64,000 nt of DNA from Actinomycetota bacterium (lineage in GTDB: Bacteria > Actinomycetota > Actinomycetes > Nanopelagicales > Nanopelagicaceae): assembly GCA_003569265.1 (NCBI GenBank), contig BGON01000001.1, positions 301,155-365,154 of the forward strand, given 5' to 3'. Made by a program: the position numbers and the translations under genes. Below, in pieces: positions 1 to 9,449 of this stretch. The notes beneath the pieces were generated by a model. It had not been told where the DNA came from, did no database searches, and saw only the letters and a program-made list of their open reading frames with translations. How positions within the stretch are numbered: the first letter of the stretch is position 1; every line of letters begins with the position of its first letter.

Positions 1-113
1 AAGGTGCTGCCTTTTCTGTTCAGTATCACCCTGAGGCTGCAGCTGGACCACATGATGCGGCATATCTCTTTGATCGCTTTATAGATTTGATGGGTAAGAG
101 AGTGAAGGTCTAA
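1..113 (+). CDS. carA: Carbamoyl-phosphate synthase small subunit (C-terminal end, cut by window edge)
   Basis: Only the last ~36 codons are present, read from base 3. The peptide contains [17 protein letters not shown], the end of a class I glutamine amidotransferase domain with the catalytic His and Glu of the HPE motif. CarA hydrolyses glutamine and passes ammonia to CarB for carbamoyl phosphate synthesis, feeding pyrimidines and arginine. Its TAA stop overlaps the carB ATG by one base, so the two subunits are translationally coupled. The 5' part lies outside the window. Confidence 0.93.
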   Translation, partial: GAAFSVQYHPEAAAGPHDAAYLFDRFIDLMGKRVKV

Positions 114-3100
114 TGCCTCTAGATCCTTTGATAAAGAGCGTCTTAGTAATTGGTAGTGGCCCTATTGTTATTGGACAAGCATGTGAATTCGATTATTCAG
201 GAACCCAGGCTTGTCGTGTGCTTCGAGCAGAAGGTATCCGCGTCATTTTGGTTAATTCAAATCCTGCAACCATCATGACAGATCCAGAGTTTGCAGATGC
301 CACGTATATCGAGCCTATTACGCCCGAGATCATTGAGCAGATCATTGCTTTGGAAAAGCCTGACGCTGTTCTTGCCACTTTAGGTGGTCAAACAGCTCTG
401 AATGCAGCGATTGGTTTATTTGAGCGCGGAACTTTAGCAAAGTACGGTGTCAAGCTTATCGGTGCTGATGTAGACGCAATTCAACGTGGTGAGAACCGTG
501 AATTGTTTAGAGGCATAGTTGAGAAAGTTGGGGGAGAGTCAGCCAAATCAATTATTTGCCACACGATGGAAGAGATCTTTGCCGCTGTCATACAACTAAA
601 TTACCCAGTCGTTGTACGCCCTTCTTTTACTATGGGTGGCCTTGGTTCAGGTATTGCTTTCAATGAAGAAGAGCTTTCACAAATTGCAGGAGCAGGTTTG
701 CGCCATAGCCCAACTTCTGAGGTGCTACTCGAGGAATCGATTTTGGGTTGGAAAGAATACGAACTTGAAGTAATGCGTGATCATAAAGATAACGTGGTTA
801 TTGTGTGCACCATTGAGAATCTTGATCCTATGGGCGTTCACACAGGAGATTCCATCACCGTGGCACCTGCAATGACTTTAACTGACGTTGAGTATCAAAA
901 GCTGCGTGATTTATCTATCGATATCATTCGCGAAGTTGGTGTTGCCACTGGTGGTTGCAATATTCAATTTGCAGTGAATCCTCAAAATGGTCGAATTATT
1001 GTCATTGAGATGAACCCTAGAGTTTCTAGGTCGAGTGCTTTAGCCTCAAAAGCCACTGGGTTTCCAATCGCAAAGATCGCAACAAAGCTTGCAATTGGTT
1101 ATACCCTGGATGAAATCCAAAATGACATCACTAAAACGACCCCAGCCTCCTTTGAGCCGACTCTTGATTACGTCGTAGTCAAAGTTCCTCGCTTTGCTTT
1201 TGAGAAATTTAGCGACGCTGATCCTCGTTTAACAACAACAATGAAAAGTGTTGGCGAAGCAATGGCAATCGGTCGTTCCTTCTCAGAAGCGCTGATGAAG
1301 GCGCTGCGCTCACTAGAGCGTAAGGAAGCTATCTTTAGTTGGTCGCAGATAAGTGAACAAGAGAAACAGAACCTTTTAGTATCGATGAAGATTCCTACGG
1401 AGTATCGTCTGCAGCAAGTGCAAAAAGCAATGTGGGCGGGAGCGTCAATTGAAGATGTCTTTGCTTCTACCAAGATTGATCCGTGGTACTTACGTCAGAT
1501 TCAGATTATCAACGAACAGGCTTTTGCCCTCACACAGTTGGGGGAGTTGACCGCTGAGAAGCTACGTGAAGCGAAGGGCAATGGATTTTCAGATAATCAA
1601 ATAGCAACTTTGCGTGGGTTACAGGAAGAGGATGTGCGACGTGAACGCCATCATTTAGGGATTCGTCCGGTCTATAAGACAGTTGACACATGCGCAGCAG
1701 AGTTTGAAGCATTCACGCCGTATCACTACTCAAGTTATGAAGAAGAAACCGAAGTGAAGCCTCGCACCACACCGGCAGTCATCATTTTAGGTAGTGGTCC
1801 TAATCGAATTGGACAAGGCATTGAGTTCGACTATTCATGTGTGCATGCTTCTTTTGTTTTGCGTGAAGCTGGATATGAAACCATTATGGTAAACTGCAAC
1901 CCTGAAACTGTTTCAACAGATTATGACACCAGTAATCGTCTCTACTTCGAACCATTGACTCTAGAAGATGTGATTGAAGTCGTACACGCTGAGTCACTTG
2001 CGGGTCCGGTTCTTGGTGTTATTACGCAGTTAGGTGGACAGACTCCGCTCGGACTTGCGGCAGGATTAAAAGCGGCTGGAATCACGATTCTTGGAACATC
2101 ACCAGATGCCATCAACTTGGCTGAAGAGCGTGGTGCATTTGGAAATATCCTTAAACAGCAGGGCCTCACCGCTCCAGATTTCGGCATGGCAGCTTCGCAG
2201 TTAGAAGCAATCACCATTGCACAAAGAATTGGCTATCCAGTATTAGTGCGCCCTTCCTTTGTTCTGGGTGGGCGCGGTATGGAAATTGTTTATGATGATG
2301 CTGCTTTGGGTGGGTTTATTACGAGAGCGACAGATATAACGCCTGATCATCCGGTCTTAGTAGATCGATTCTTAGATAGCGCCATTGAAATTGATGTTGA
2401 CGCACTTTTTGATGGAGAAGATCTATTTTTGGGTGGTGTGATGGAACACATCGAAGAGGCAGGAATTCATAGTGGTGACAGTGCTTGCGTGCTGCCATCA
2501 ATGACAGTGACACAAGCGCAACTGGTAGAAATTCGCCAGGCAACTGAGAAGATTGCTCGTGGTGTTGACGTACGCGGATTAATCAACATTCAGTTCGCTA
2601 TAGCAGAAAATATTTTATATGTGCTCGAAGCAAATCCTCGAGCCTCTCGCACAGTCCCATTTGTTTCTAAAGCAACAGGGGTCCCGCTTGCTAAAGCAGC
2701 AGCGCGTATTGCAGTTGGTTCAACGATCGCCAAGCTACGTGAAGAGAAACTTCTCCCAGCAACAGGCGATGGAATAGCTAAAGGAATCTCAGTAAAGGAA
2801 GCAGTACTTCCATGGAATCGATTCCGTAGAAGTGATGGTCGTGGAGTCGATTCTGTACTTGGGCCAGAGATGCGCTCTACTGGAGAAGTAATGGGCATTT
2901 CTCCAGCTTTTGGTGAGAGTTATGCCAAGAGTCAGATTGCCGCTTTCGGGCCTCTGCCAAAGTCGGGCACAGTTTTTATCTCCTTGGCCGACAAAGACAA
3001 GGAATCTGGTATCCAAGCAGCCCTAGGTTTGCAAGAGTGCGGATTTAGAATTTTAGCCACGGAGGGAACTGCAGCCTTTTTAAATACCCATGGCGTAACC

Positions 3101-3373
3101 TGCGTGACTGTGCGAAAGAACTCCGAGGGTACTGGTCCAATGGGCGAGAGAACCATTGTTGAAATTATTAACTCTGGAGATATTGATTTAGTAATCAACA
3201 CGCCTGTCGGTAGAGGAACGCGCCAAGATGGTTGGGCCATTCGTACTGCTTCAGTGCAACGCTCCATTCCGATTATCACCACAACAGCGGGCTTTAGCGC
3301 CGCAGTTGAGGGTATTCGCTTCCTGCAAAGCAATAACCTTTCTATCAGATCCTTACAAAAATGGTTGAGTTAA
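113..3373 (+). CDS. carB: Carbamoyl-phosphate synthase large subunit
   Basis: Full-length 1086-residue CarB. It makes carbamoyl phosphate from bicarbonate, ammonia and two ATP. The two homologous ATP-grasp halves are visible: the N-terminal half begins with [20 protein letters not shown] and the second, near residue 557, with [20 protein letters not shown]. The last ~130 residues form an MGS-like allosteric domain ([17 protein letters not shown]). It is second in the pyrimidine operon carA-carB-pyrK-pyrD-pyrF, with spacings of -1, 1, -4 and 3 bases. No frame defect is seen. Confidence 0.98.
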   Translation: MPLDPLIKSVLVIGSGPIVIGQACEFDYSGTQACRVLRAEGIRVILVNSNPATIMTDPEFADATYIEPITPEIIEQIIALEKPDAVLATLGGQTALNAAIGLFERGTLAKYGVKLIGADVDAIQRGENRELFRGIVEKVGGESAKSIICHTMEEIFAAVIQLNYPVVVRPSFTMGGLGSGIAFNEEELSQIAGAGLRHSPTSEVLLEESILGWKEYELEVMRDHKDNVVIVCTIENLDPMGVHTGDSITVAPAMTLTDVEYQKLRDLSIDIIREVGVATGGCNIQFAVNPQNGRIIVIEMNPRVSRSSALASKATGFPIAKIATKLAIGYTLDEIQNDITKTTPASFEPTLDYVVVKVPRFAFEKFSDADPRLTTTMKSVGEAMAIGRSFSEALMKALRSLERKEAIFSWSQISEQEKQNLLVSMKIPTEYRLQQVQKAMWAGASIEDVFASTKIDPWYLRQIQIINEQAFALTQLGELTAEKLREAKGNGFSDNQIATLRGLQEEDVRRERHHLGIRPVYKTVDTCAAEFEAFTPYHYSSYEEETEVKPRTTPAVIILGSGPNRIGQGIEFDYSCVHASFVLREAGYETIMVNCNPETVSTDYDTSNRLYFEPLTLEDVIEVVHAESLAGPVLGVITQLGGQTPLGLAAGLKAAGITILGTSPDAINLAEERGAFGNILKQQGLTAPDFGMAASQLEAITIAQRIGYPVLVRPSFVLGGRGMEIVYDDAALGGFITRATDITPDHPVLVDRFLDSAIEIDVDALFDGEDLFLGGVMEHIEEAGIHSGDSACVLPSMTVTQAQLVEIRQATEKIARGVDVRGLINIQFAIAENILYVLEANPRASRTVPFVSKATGVPLAKAAARIAVGSTIAKLREEKLLPATGDGIAKGISVKEAVLPWNRFRRSDGRGVDSVLGPEMRSTGEVMGISPAFGESYAKSQIAAFGPLPKSGTVFISLADKDKESGIQAALGLQECGFRILATEGTAAFLNTHGVTCVTVRKNSEGTGPMGERTIVEIINSGDIDLVINTPVGRGTRQDGWAIRTASVQRSIPIITTTAGFSAAVEGIRFLQSNNLSIRSLQKWLS

Positions 3374-3374
3374 A

Positions 3375-4211
3375 ATGGCAACCATCAATAAGAATGCTGC
3401 GCAGATTCGCGCAAATGTCGTCAGCAATAAACGAGTAGGGCAGTACCACCAACTTATTATCAATATTGGTGATCTGGCTCAGGTTTGTAAGCCAGGAAAT
3501 TTTGCAGCAATAAGTGTCGGTGGCGAGAATTCACGGATGATATTGCGTAGAGCTTTTGCAATTTCTCGAGTTTCAATTAACTCTGTCTCTGGCGGAACAA
3601 TGGAGTTGATTGTTGCACCTCATGGTCAGGGAAGTAAGTGGTTGTGCGCACAGGGTGAAGGTGCGATTTTAGATATCGTCGTGCCACTTGGAACTGCCTT
3701 TGGAATTCCGACTGAACCTGTTCAAGTTTTATTAGTCGGTGGTGGTTATGGATCAGCACCTCTTTTCGGTTTAGCTGAGGTTCTCAACGCCAAGGGTTGT
3801 CGGGTAGATATGTTGCTTGGTGCAAGTACTGCATCAAAAATATACGCACCTATGGAGGGCAAGCGCGCAGTCAATTCACTGCGCATCTATACCGAGGATG
3901 GTTCTATGGGCCAGAGCGGCCGCGTAACTGAACCTATTGCGGGACTAATCGCAGATCTTAATATTGCAGTTATATATTCGTGTGGTCCAATGGCAATGCT
4001 GTCAGCTATCGATGAGATAACACGTGGCACTCATGTAGTCCACCAATGTGCGGTGGAAGAGTCAATGGCCTGCGGTATCGGAATTTGTATGACATGCGTA
4101 TTACCTGTCGCTGATGAGAATGGAAATATCTCAATGTTGCGCTCATGCGTTGATGGACCAGTTATGGATGGTTCGCTGGTTATATGGGACAAAGTTGGTA
4201 AAGCTCTATGA
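3375..4211 (+). CDS. pyrK: Dihydroorotate dehydrogenase B electron-transfer subunit (PyrK type)
   Basis: A 278-residue ferredoxin-reductase-like protein that should carry electrons from PyrD to NAD+. Visible are an FAD-binding segment with RRAFAISRV (family RPxSI-like), an NAD-binding LLVGGGYGSAPLFGLAEVL, and a C-terminal [2Fe-2S] cysteine set (MACGIGICMTCVLP followed by RSCVDGP). It starts one base after the carB stop and overlaps pyrD by 4 bases. This pairing points to a class 1B, NAD-linked dihydroorotate dehydrogenase rather than the quinone-linked class 2 enzyme of many actinobacteria. Subunit identity is secure; the electron acceptor is inferred from the family. Confidence 0.93.
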   Translation: MATINKNAAQIRANVVSNKRVGQYHQLIINIGDLAQVCKPGNFAAISVGGENSRMILRRAFAISRVSINSVSGGTMELIVAPHGQGSKWLCAQGEGAILDIVVPLGTAFGIPTEPVQVLLVGGGYGSAPLFGLAEVLNAKGCRVDMLLGASTASKIYAPMEGKRAVNSLRIYTEDGSMGQSGRVTEPIAGLIADLNIAVIYSCGPMAMLSAIDEITRGTHVVHQCAVEESMACGIGICMTCVLPVADENGNISMLRSCVDGPVMDGSLVIWDKVGKAL

Positions 4212-5146
4212 CGGCCCTTGATTTCTCAACAACTTTAGCAAACGCCTGGTTTCCAGCCCCAACTTTCACAGCAAGCGGTTGTGCTAGTTCAGGACGCGAG
4301 TTATCTCAATTTTTCGATATCACGACAATGGGTGGAGTGGTGACAAAGTCAGTCATGCTCAAAGCACGTAATGGGCGGGCAACACCACGCATGGCTGAAA
4401 CACCTAGTGGCATGCTCAACTCCATCGGGTTACAGGGCCCTGGAATCGATGCATTCCTAACTAAAGATGTTCCCTATCTTGTTGAACAAAAGGCTCGAAT
4501 TATTATTTCAATTGCAGGTGAAACTATTGAAGAGTATTCAACTTTGGCGAGGAAATTGCGCTCAGTTTCTGGCATCAGTGCTATAGAAGTCAATATTTCA
4601 TGTCCCAATGTTGAAAATAGGGGATTGGTCTTTGCCTGTGATCCAGAAGCATCGAGGCGAGTCATCGACGGTGTGCGCAGAACTATTGGGGGCGAGTTAC
4701 CGATAATTGCGAAGTTATCACCTGATGTGACAGATCTTGTTTCTATCGCTCGCGGTGTGGTTGATGCTGGTGCAGATGGATTGGCGTTAATCAATACAGT
4801 TTTGGGAATGGTTATCAATCTAGACACAATGCGTCCGCATCTAGGTGGTAAAACTGGTGGTTTATCAGGCCCAGCTATCAAGCCAATTGCAGTCAGAGCG
4901 GTCTATCAAGTACACGCTGAGATGCCACAAGTTCCAATTCTTGGAATGGGTGGTATTTCAACTGGTCGTGATGCGCTCGAAATGATAGCCGCCGGTGCTA
5001 GCGGGGTTTCTATAGGAACGGCTAGCTTTGGTAATCCAACAGCAATAATGTCGATTCAAAATGAACTCAAGGATTTGTTGATCGCTAAAGGTTTCTCATC
5101 ATTGCGCCAAGCGATTGGCTATGCACACCGACCAGAGAATGATTAG
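4208..5146 (+). CDS. pyrD: Dihydroorotate dehydrogenase, class 1B catalytic subunit
   Basis: A 312-residue FMN TIM-barrel enzyme that oxidises dihydroorotate to orotate in the cytoplasm. It has the early TMGGVVTKSVM segment, the NISCPNV motif with the cysteine used as catalytic base in class 1 enzymes, and the FMN phosphate-binding ILGMGGISTGRDALEMIAAGA near the C-terminus. There is no N-terminal membrane-targeting extension as in class 2 enzymes. Its ATG overlaps the pyrK stop (ATGA), consistent with the PyrD2-PyrK2 heterotetramer of class 1B. Confidence 0.95.
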   Translation: MTALDFSTTLANAWFPAPTFTASGCASSGRELSQFFDITTMGGVVTKSVMLKARNGRATPRMAETPSGMLNSIGLQGPGIDAFLTKDVPYLVEQKARIIISIAGETIEEYSTLARKLRSVSGISAIEVNISCPNVENRGLVFACDPEASRRVIDGVRRTIGGELPIIAKLSPDVTDLVSIARGVVDAGADGLALINTVLGMVINLDTMRPHLGGKTGGLSGPAIKPIAVRAVYQVHAEMPQVPILGMGGISTGRDALEMIAAGASGVSIGTASFGNPTAIMSIQNELKDLLIAKGFSSLRQAIGYAHRPEND

Positions 5147-5149
5147 ACG

Positions 5150-5857
5150 ATGAATAAACCAGCGCCCATTGTTCTAGCTGTTGATACCAATGATTTGGAC
5201 GTTGCCAAGCAATGGGTAACTGCAACAGATGGGGTCATATCAGTAGTTAAGTTGGGCTTAGAATTTTATACAACTTTCGGTAACGAAGGAATTAGAGCCA
5301 TCACTGATAATTGCGGTACAGATATTTTCCTTGATTTAAAGTTGCACGATATTCCACACACAGTTGCAGGGGCTGCACGTGCCGTCTCAACCTTGCGACC
5401 TAAGTTTCTAACGGTGCATGCAGCAGGTGGAAGTGCAATGGTTCAGGCAGCAGTAGATGCAATGCCTGCAACTCACATTACTGGTGTGACCATTCTGACT
5501 TCTCTATCTGAAAAAGATGTCGCGGATATTGGATTTAGATCTCACGCTTTAGATTCTGCTGTTGGTTTGGCAAAGATTGCGATCTCAGGTGGAGCACGGG
5601 CAATCGTCTGTTCACCTCTTGAAATCTTGGCGATTCGCCAAAATCTTGGTGCTGACATAACCATCATCACACCAGGCGTTCGTCCAGCCGATTCTGCAGG
5701 CGATGATGACCAAGCACGAACAATGACGCCGCGTGAAGCTATCGATCGCGGAGCAAACTATGTCGTTATTGGCCGTCCGATCACGCAAAGTTTTGCAAAT
5801 GGTGCTCAAGCCATGCGTGAGCGAGCAATAGAGCTTGCTGAGCAGATTCTCAATTAA
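5150..5857 (+). CDS. pyrF: Orotidine 5'-phosphate decarboxylase
   Basis: A 235-residue TIM-barrel enzyme converting OMP to UMP, the last step of de novo UMP synthesis. The active-site motif DLKLHDIPHTV carries the Asp-Lys-Asp charge network, and the phosphate-binding end is VVIGRPITQS. Length and motif match type 1 (E. coli/Bacillus-like) PyrF, whereas the mycobacterial and streptomycete enzymes I know are type 2. It sits 3 bases after pyrD as the last gene of the pyrimidine operon. Confidence 0.95.
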   Translation: MNKPAPIVLAVDTNDLDVAKQWVTATDGVISVVKLGLEFYTTFGNEGIRAITDNCGTDIFLDLKLHDIPHTVAGAARAVSTLRPKFLTVHAAGGSAMVQAAVDAMPATHITGVTILTSLSEKDVADIGFRSHALDSAVGLAKIAISGGARAIVCSPLEILAIRQNLGADITIITPGVRPADSAGDDDQARTMTPREAIDRGANYVVIGRPITQSFANGAQAMRERAIELAEQILN

Positions 5858-5870
5858 CTTAACATGCAGT

Positions 5871-5876
5871 TAGGGT
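5871..5876 (+). promoter_or_regulatory. Predicted leaderless -10 box (TAGGGT) for the mIHF-gmk gene
   Basis: TAGGGT is followed by exactly six bases and then the ATG at 5883. This places transcription start at or next to the A of the start codon. No Shine-Dalgarno sequence is present, and the same geometry recurs at many gene starts in this window. It lies in the 25-base gap after pyrF, so the housekeeping run can be transcribed apart from the pyr operon. No convincing -35 box was identified. Confidence 0.55.
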
Positions 5877-5882
5877 TAGTGC

Positions 5883-6755
5883 ATGGGAGCACCTCCGATA
5901 CTGACCCCGCAGCAACGCGCTGATGCTTTAGCCAAGGCAGCAACTTCCCGAAAGCGACGTGCGGAGGTTAAGTCGAAAATCAAATCGGGTGAGTACACCA
6001 TTGATACTGTTTTAGAGCTAGCGCAGAAAGATGATGCTGTAGCTAAGATGCGAGTGCGAGAACTATTGGAAGCCCTCTCTGGTGTTGGAAAAGTTCGAGC
6101 GCAGAGCCTTATGGAGAGATTAAATATCTCACCCACCCGTAGAATTCAGGGACTTGGTCGTCATCAAATTAAGGAACTGCGTAGCGAATTTATGAAGAGT
6201 ACACATGCGGTCCGTCCAGGGAAACTTATCGTTCTCTCTGGCCCAGGGGGAGTAGGCAAAAGTACAGTTGCTGCACTTCTGCGCAAGTCTGGAGATTTCT
6301 GGGTCAGTGTCTCGGCAACAACGAGACAACCTCGAAACAATGAACTTAACGGAATCGATTATTTCTTTATTTCAAATGAGGAGTTCGATCGCAGAATTAA
6401 AGAGGATGGGTTCTTAGAGTGGGCGAAGTTTGCTGGAAATCGTTATGGCACACCTAGTGTTGAAGTGCAGGATGCACTTTTGCGTGGTGAGAATGTATTG
6501 CTTGAGATTGAAATCGACGGTGCTAAGCAAGTTAAAGCACATCTGCCACAAGCAATTCTCGTATTTCTAGAGCCGCCATCATGGGAGGAGTTAGTAGCTC
6601 GTCTTGAAGGACGGGGAACTGATGATCCAGAGAGAAGGGCTCAGCGGTTGCAGTTGGCCCAAGAAGAGCTTGCTGCAGCCTCATTTTTCGATCATGTCAT
6701 CGTAAATGACGCCGTAGAGCGGGTCGTTGCACAACTGGTAGCATTGGCCTCTTGA
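5883..6755 (+). CDS. gmk: Actinobacterial integration host factor fused to guanylate kinase
   Basis: One 290-residue frame holds two proteins that are normally separate neighbours. Residues 1-103 match mIHF: a basic helical N-terminus, then the helix-hairpin-helix [18 protein letters not shown] and the GLGRHQ end. Residues 104-290 match guanylate kinase (GMP to GDP): P-loop GPGGVGKS at 120-127, [17 protein letters not shown] for GMP binding, and the [11 protein letters not shown] region. The junction reads SEF then MKS. The ATG at 6192 could be the old gmk start. Removing one T of the TTT at 6189-6191 would instead end mIHF at a TGA overlapping that ATG, so the fusion depends on a single base. 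Confidence 0.88.
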   Translation: MGAPPILTPQQRADALAKAATSRKRRAEVKSKIKSGEYTIDTVLELAQKDDAVAKMRVRELLEALSGVGKVRAQSLMERLNISPTRRIQGLGRHQIKELRSEFMKSTHAVRPGKLIVLSGPGGVGKSTVAALLRKSGDFWVSVSATTRQPRNNELNGIDYFFISNEEFDRRIKEDGFLEWAKFAGNRYGTPSVEVQDALLRGENVLLEIEIDGAKQVKAHLPQAILVFLEPPSWEELVARLEGRGTDDPERRAQRLQLAQEELAAASFFDHVIVNDAVERVVAQLVALAS

Positions 6756-6771
6756 GTCCGCAGACGGATTC
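6754..6771 (+). terminator. Small hairpin just after gmk (weak terminator or processing site)
   Basis: GAGTCCG (6754-6760) can pair with CGGATTC (6765-6771) around a CAGA loop, with one G-T wobble. It begins inside the gmk stop codon. No run of T follows, so an intrinsic terminator is doubtful. It could modulate readthrough into rpoZ. Confidence 0.3.
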
Positions 6772-6804
6772 TCACAGCGCACTAGATTTGAGCGGGGTAT
6801 AAAT

Positions 6805-7053
6805 ATGGATGGCATTACAAATCCACCTATTGATGAACTTCTAGACAAGAGCGGCTCTAAGTACAGTTTAGTTTTGTATGCAGCTAAGCGCGCTCGTCAG
6901 ATCAATGCCTATTACTCACAGCTAGGTGAAGGTCTCCTGGAGTATGTCGGACCGCTAGTTGAGACACATGTTCATGAGAAGCCATTATCAATCGCACTTC
7001 GCGAGATAAATGAAGGCTTACTCACGATTGAAAATCTAGAACCAACAGCTTAA
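6805..7053 (+). CDS. rpoZ: RNA polymerase omega subunit
   Basis: An 82-residue omega subunit, which helps assemble and stabilise RNA polymerase by clamping the beta' C-terminus. The conserved core is visible: [26 protein letters not shown] followed by [18 protein letters not shown]. Length is normal for actinobacteria. It lies 49 bases after gmk and 11 bases before coaBC, matching the usual mihF-gmk-rpoZ-coaBC-metK-priA order. Confidence 0.95.
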   Translation: MDGITNPPIDELLDKSGSKYSLVLYAAKRARQINAYYSQLGEGLLEYVGPLVETHVHEKPLSIALREINEGLLTIENLEPTA

Positions 7054-7064
7054 GTACCAAACCT

Positions 7065-8249
7065 ATGAGCGCCACTAACCGCGAGGTTATCCTCGGTATC
7101 GGTGGTGGAATTGCTGCATATAAATCCGCTGATTTATTGCGACGCTTACAAGACAATGGCTTCGCTGTAACTGTTGTTCCCACCCCAAATTCACTTAACT
7201 TTGTCGGTGTAGCAACGTGGCAAGCTCTTTCTGGTCGCCCGGTAACAACACAGGTGTGGGAAGACGTAGATCAAGTCCGACATATTTCACTAGCAAAGTT
7301 GGCTGATTTTTTCATTATCGCTCCAGCAACTGCAGATTTGATTGCACGATTAGCCATGGGCCGAGCCGATGATTTACTCACCAACCTCGTCTTAGCTAGC
7401 GCAGCTCCGAAGTTAGTTGTTCCAGCGATGCATCCGTCAATGTGGCTAGATCCTGCAACGGTTACGAATGTGGCAACATTGCGATCTCGTGGTTTTGTTG
7501 TCATGGAACCCGAAGTTGGACGCTTAACTGGATCTGACTCGGGTCAAGGGCGCTTCCCGCAGACTCAAGTGATAATCGATAGATTCTTTGCGATGAGTGG
7601 AATCAAACGCGACCTTATTGGCAAGAAAGTGTTAGTTACAGCCGGAGGAACACGTGAAGCTATTGATCCCGTGCGCTACATTGGAAATAGATCTTCGGGA
7701 AAGCAAGGGGTTGCCGTAGCCAAAGCTGCGGCAGCACGTGGTGCCACAGTACATCTGATTGCTGCCAATGTTGAAATAGCTGATTGCGATGGCGTGATGA
7801 CAACACATGTTGAAAGTGCAGAACAGATGCTAGCTGAATTAGAGAAGAGTTTTACTGATGCTGATATCTTGGTGATGAGCGCAGCGGTAGCCGATGCTAA
7901 ACCTAGGCACAGTTCAATAGAAAAAATCGATAAGAACGATTTTACCTCCATAGATTTACAAGTTAATCCGGATCTTCTAGCAAATTTGTCTGCAAAGAAA
8001 ACTAAGCAAGTGATGGTTGGATTTGCAGCTCAAACTAGCGAACTCATAGCATCTGCTCAATCTAAACTCATCTCTAAAGGCTTAGACCTCATATATGTCA
8101 ATGATGTCACTGGAGGAGCTATTTTTGGTAAGGACGAGACTGAGGGTACGATTGTGCTTCGCAATGGGGAATTAATCCCTATCGCACGTCAATCCAAAGA
8201 CACGCTTGCCCATCATCTACTCGATTATGCTCTTGAGCAGTTAGGTTAG
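7065..8249 (+). CDS. coaBC: Bifunctional phosphopantothenoylcysteine decarboxylase / phosphopantothenate-cysteine ligase
   Basis: A 394-residue fusion performing two steps of coenzyme A synthesis. The N-terminal CoaC half is an FMN flavoprotein starting with [19 protein letters not shown], with the conserved VPAMHPSMW segment (usually PAMN/H). The C-terminal CoaB half begins near residue 185 with [23 protein letters not shown], the nucleotide-binding signature of the ligase, which joins cysteine to 4'-phosphopantothenate using CTP. It overlaps nothing, and its 3' end contains the predicted -10 box for metK. Confidence 0.96.
   Translation: MSATNREVILGIGGGIAAYKSADLLRRLQDNGFAVTVVPTPNSLNFVGVATWQALSGRPVTTQVWEDVDQVRHISLAKLADFFIIAPATADLIARLAMGRADDLLTNLVLASAAPKLVVPAMHPSMWLDPATVTNVATLRSRGFVVMEPEVGRLTGSDSGQGRFPQTQVIIDRFFAMSGIKRDLIGKKVLVTAGGTREAIDPVRYIGNRSSGKQGVAVAKAAAARGATVHLIAANVEIADCDGVMTTHVESAEQMLAELEKSFTDADILVMSAAVADAKPRHSSIEKIDKNDFTSIDLQVNPDLLANLSAKKTKQVMVGFAAQTSELIASAQSKLISKGLDLIYVNDVTGGAIFGKDETEGTIVLRNGELIPIARQSKDTLAHHLLDYALEQLG
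8242..8247 (+). promoter_or_regulatory. Predicted leaderless -10 box (TAGGTT) for metK
   Basis: TAGGTT lies at the very end of coaBC and overlaps its stop codon. It is followed by six bases and the metK ATG at 8254, the spacing expected for a leaderless transcript. An AGGA also sits just before the ATG but too close to act as a normal ribosome binding site. Confidence 0.5.
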
Positions 8250-8253
8250 GACA

Positions 8254-9444
8254 ATGTCACAACGTCTATTCACATCAGAGTCAGTAACTGAGGGCCATCC
8301 GGACAAGATTGCAGATGCAATCTCCGACGCTGTATTGGATTCTTTACTATCTCAAGATAAGAAATCCCGCGTAGCAGTCGAAACACTCATCACAACTGGA
8401 CAAGTCCACGTTGCTGGTGAAGTTACAACTGATGGTTATGCCGATGTTATGGGGATTGTTCGCGATACTGTCTTGAATATTGGTTATGACTCATCGGATA
8501 AAGGTTTCGACGGCAATAGCTGCGGAGTCTCTATCTCAATTGGTCAGCAATCTCAGGATATTGCGCAAGGTGTTGATGATGCATATGAGCATCGCGTTGG
8601 TTCACAAGTAGATCCACTAGATCTACAAGGTGCCGGAGATCAAGGTTTGATGTTTGGTTACGCTTGTGATGATACGAAAGAGTTGATGCCGCTTCCTATT
8701 TGGTTGGCACACGCGCTTGCTCAACAGTTAACTAAGGTTCGAAAATCTGGATTATTGCCTTATCTTCGCCCAGATGGAAAGACTCAAGTAACCATTGAAT
8801 ATGATGGTGACCGCGCAGTAGCGCTCAACACTGTCGTTATTTCAAGCCAGCATGCTGAAGAAGTAGATGTTGTAAAGAAACTCACTCCTGAAATTATTGC
8901 GCATGTCATCGACCCAATCTTGGCAACAATCGATTTACCTCGTAAAGATTTGCGCACATTAATCAATCCAACTGGTCGCTTCGTCATTGGTGGACCTATG
9001 GGCGATGCCGGCTTAACTGGGCGCAAGATTATTGTCGATACTTACGGTGGAATGGCCCGTCACGGTGGAGGAGCATTTAGTGGCAAAGATCCATCTAAGG
9101 TGGATCGTTCTGCGGCATATGCAATGCGATGGGTGGCAAAAAACGTAGTTGCAGCTGGCTTGGCCAGGCGCTGTGAAGTACAGGTTGCCTACGCGATTGG
9201 TAAGGCGCAACCTGTAGGAGTATTCGTCGAGACTTTTGGTACCGAAACAGTGCCAGTATCTAAGATTCAAAACGCAGTGACAACTGTTTTTGATCTGCGA
9301 CCAGCAGCCATCATTCGCGATTTAGATCTCCTGCGTCCTATCTATTCACTTACAAGTGCGTACGGACACTTTGGTCGCGAACTTCCAGAGTTTGCTTGGG
9401 AACGCACCAATCGCGTTTCAGAGCTGCAAAACGCAATTAAGTAA
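8254..9444 (+). CDS. metK: S-adenosylmethionine synthetase
   Basis: A 396-residue enzyme forming SAM from methionine and ATP. Both PROSITE-type signatures are visible: [12 protein letters not shown] (near residue 128) and [19 protein letters not shown] (near residue 270). The N-terminal [24 protein letters not shown] holds the ATP- and metal-binding residues. The protein is full length with no anomalies. priA follows 5 bases after the stop. Confidence 0.98.
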   Translation: MSQRLFTSESVTEGHPDKIADAISDAVLDSLLSQDKKSRVAVETLITTGQVHVAGEVTTDGYADVMGIVRDTVLNIGYDSSDKGFDGNSCGVSISIGQQSQDIAQGVDDAYEHRVGSQVDPLDLQGAGDQGLMFGYACDDTKELMPLPIWLAHALAQQLTKVRKSGLLPYLRPDGKTQVTIEYDGDRAVALNTVVISSQHAEEVDVVKKLTPEIIAHVIDPILATIDLPRKDLRTLINPTGRFVIGGPMGDAGLTGRKIIVDTYGGMARHGGGAFSGKDPSKVDRSAAYAMRWVAKNVVAAGLARRCEVQVAYAIGKAQPVGVFVETFGTETVPVSKIQNAVTTVFDLRPAAIIRDLDLLRPIYSLTSAYGHFGRELPEFAWERTNRVSELQNAIK

Positions 9445-9449
9445 TCACT

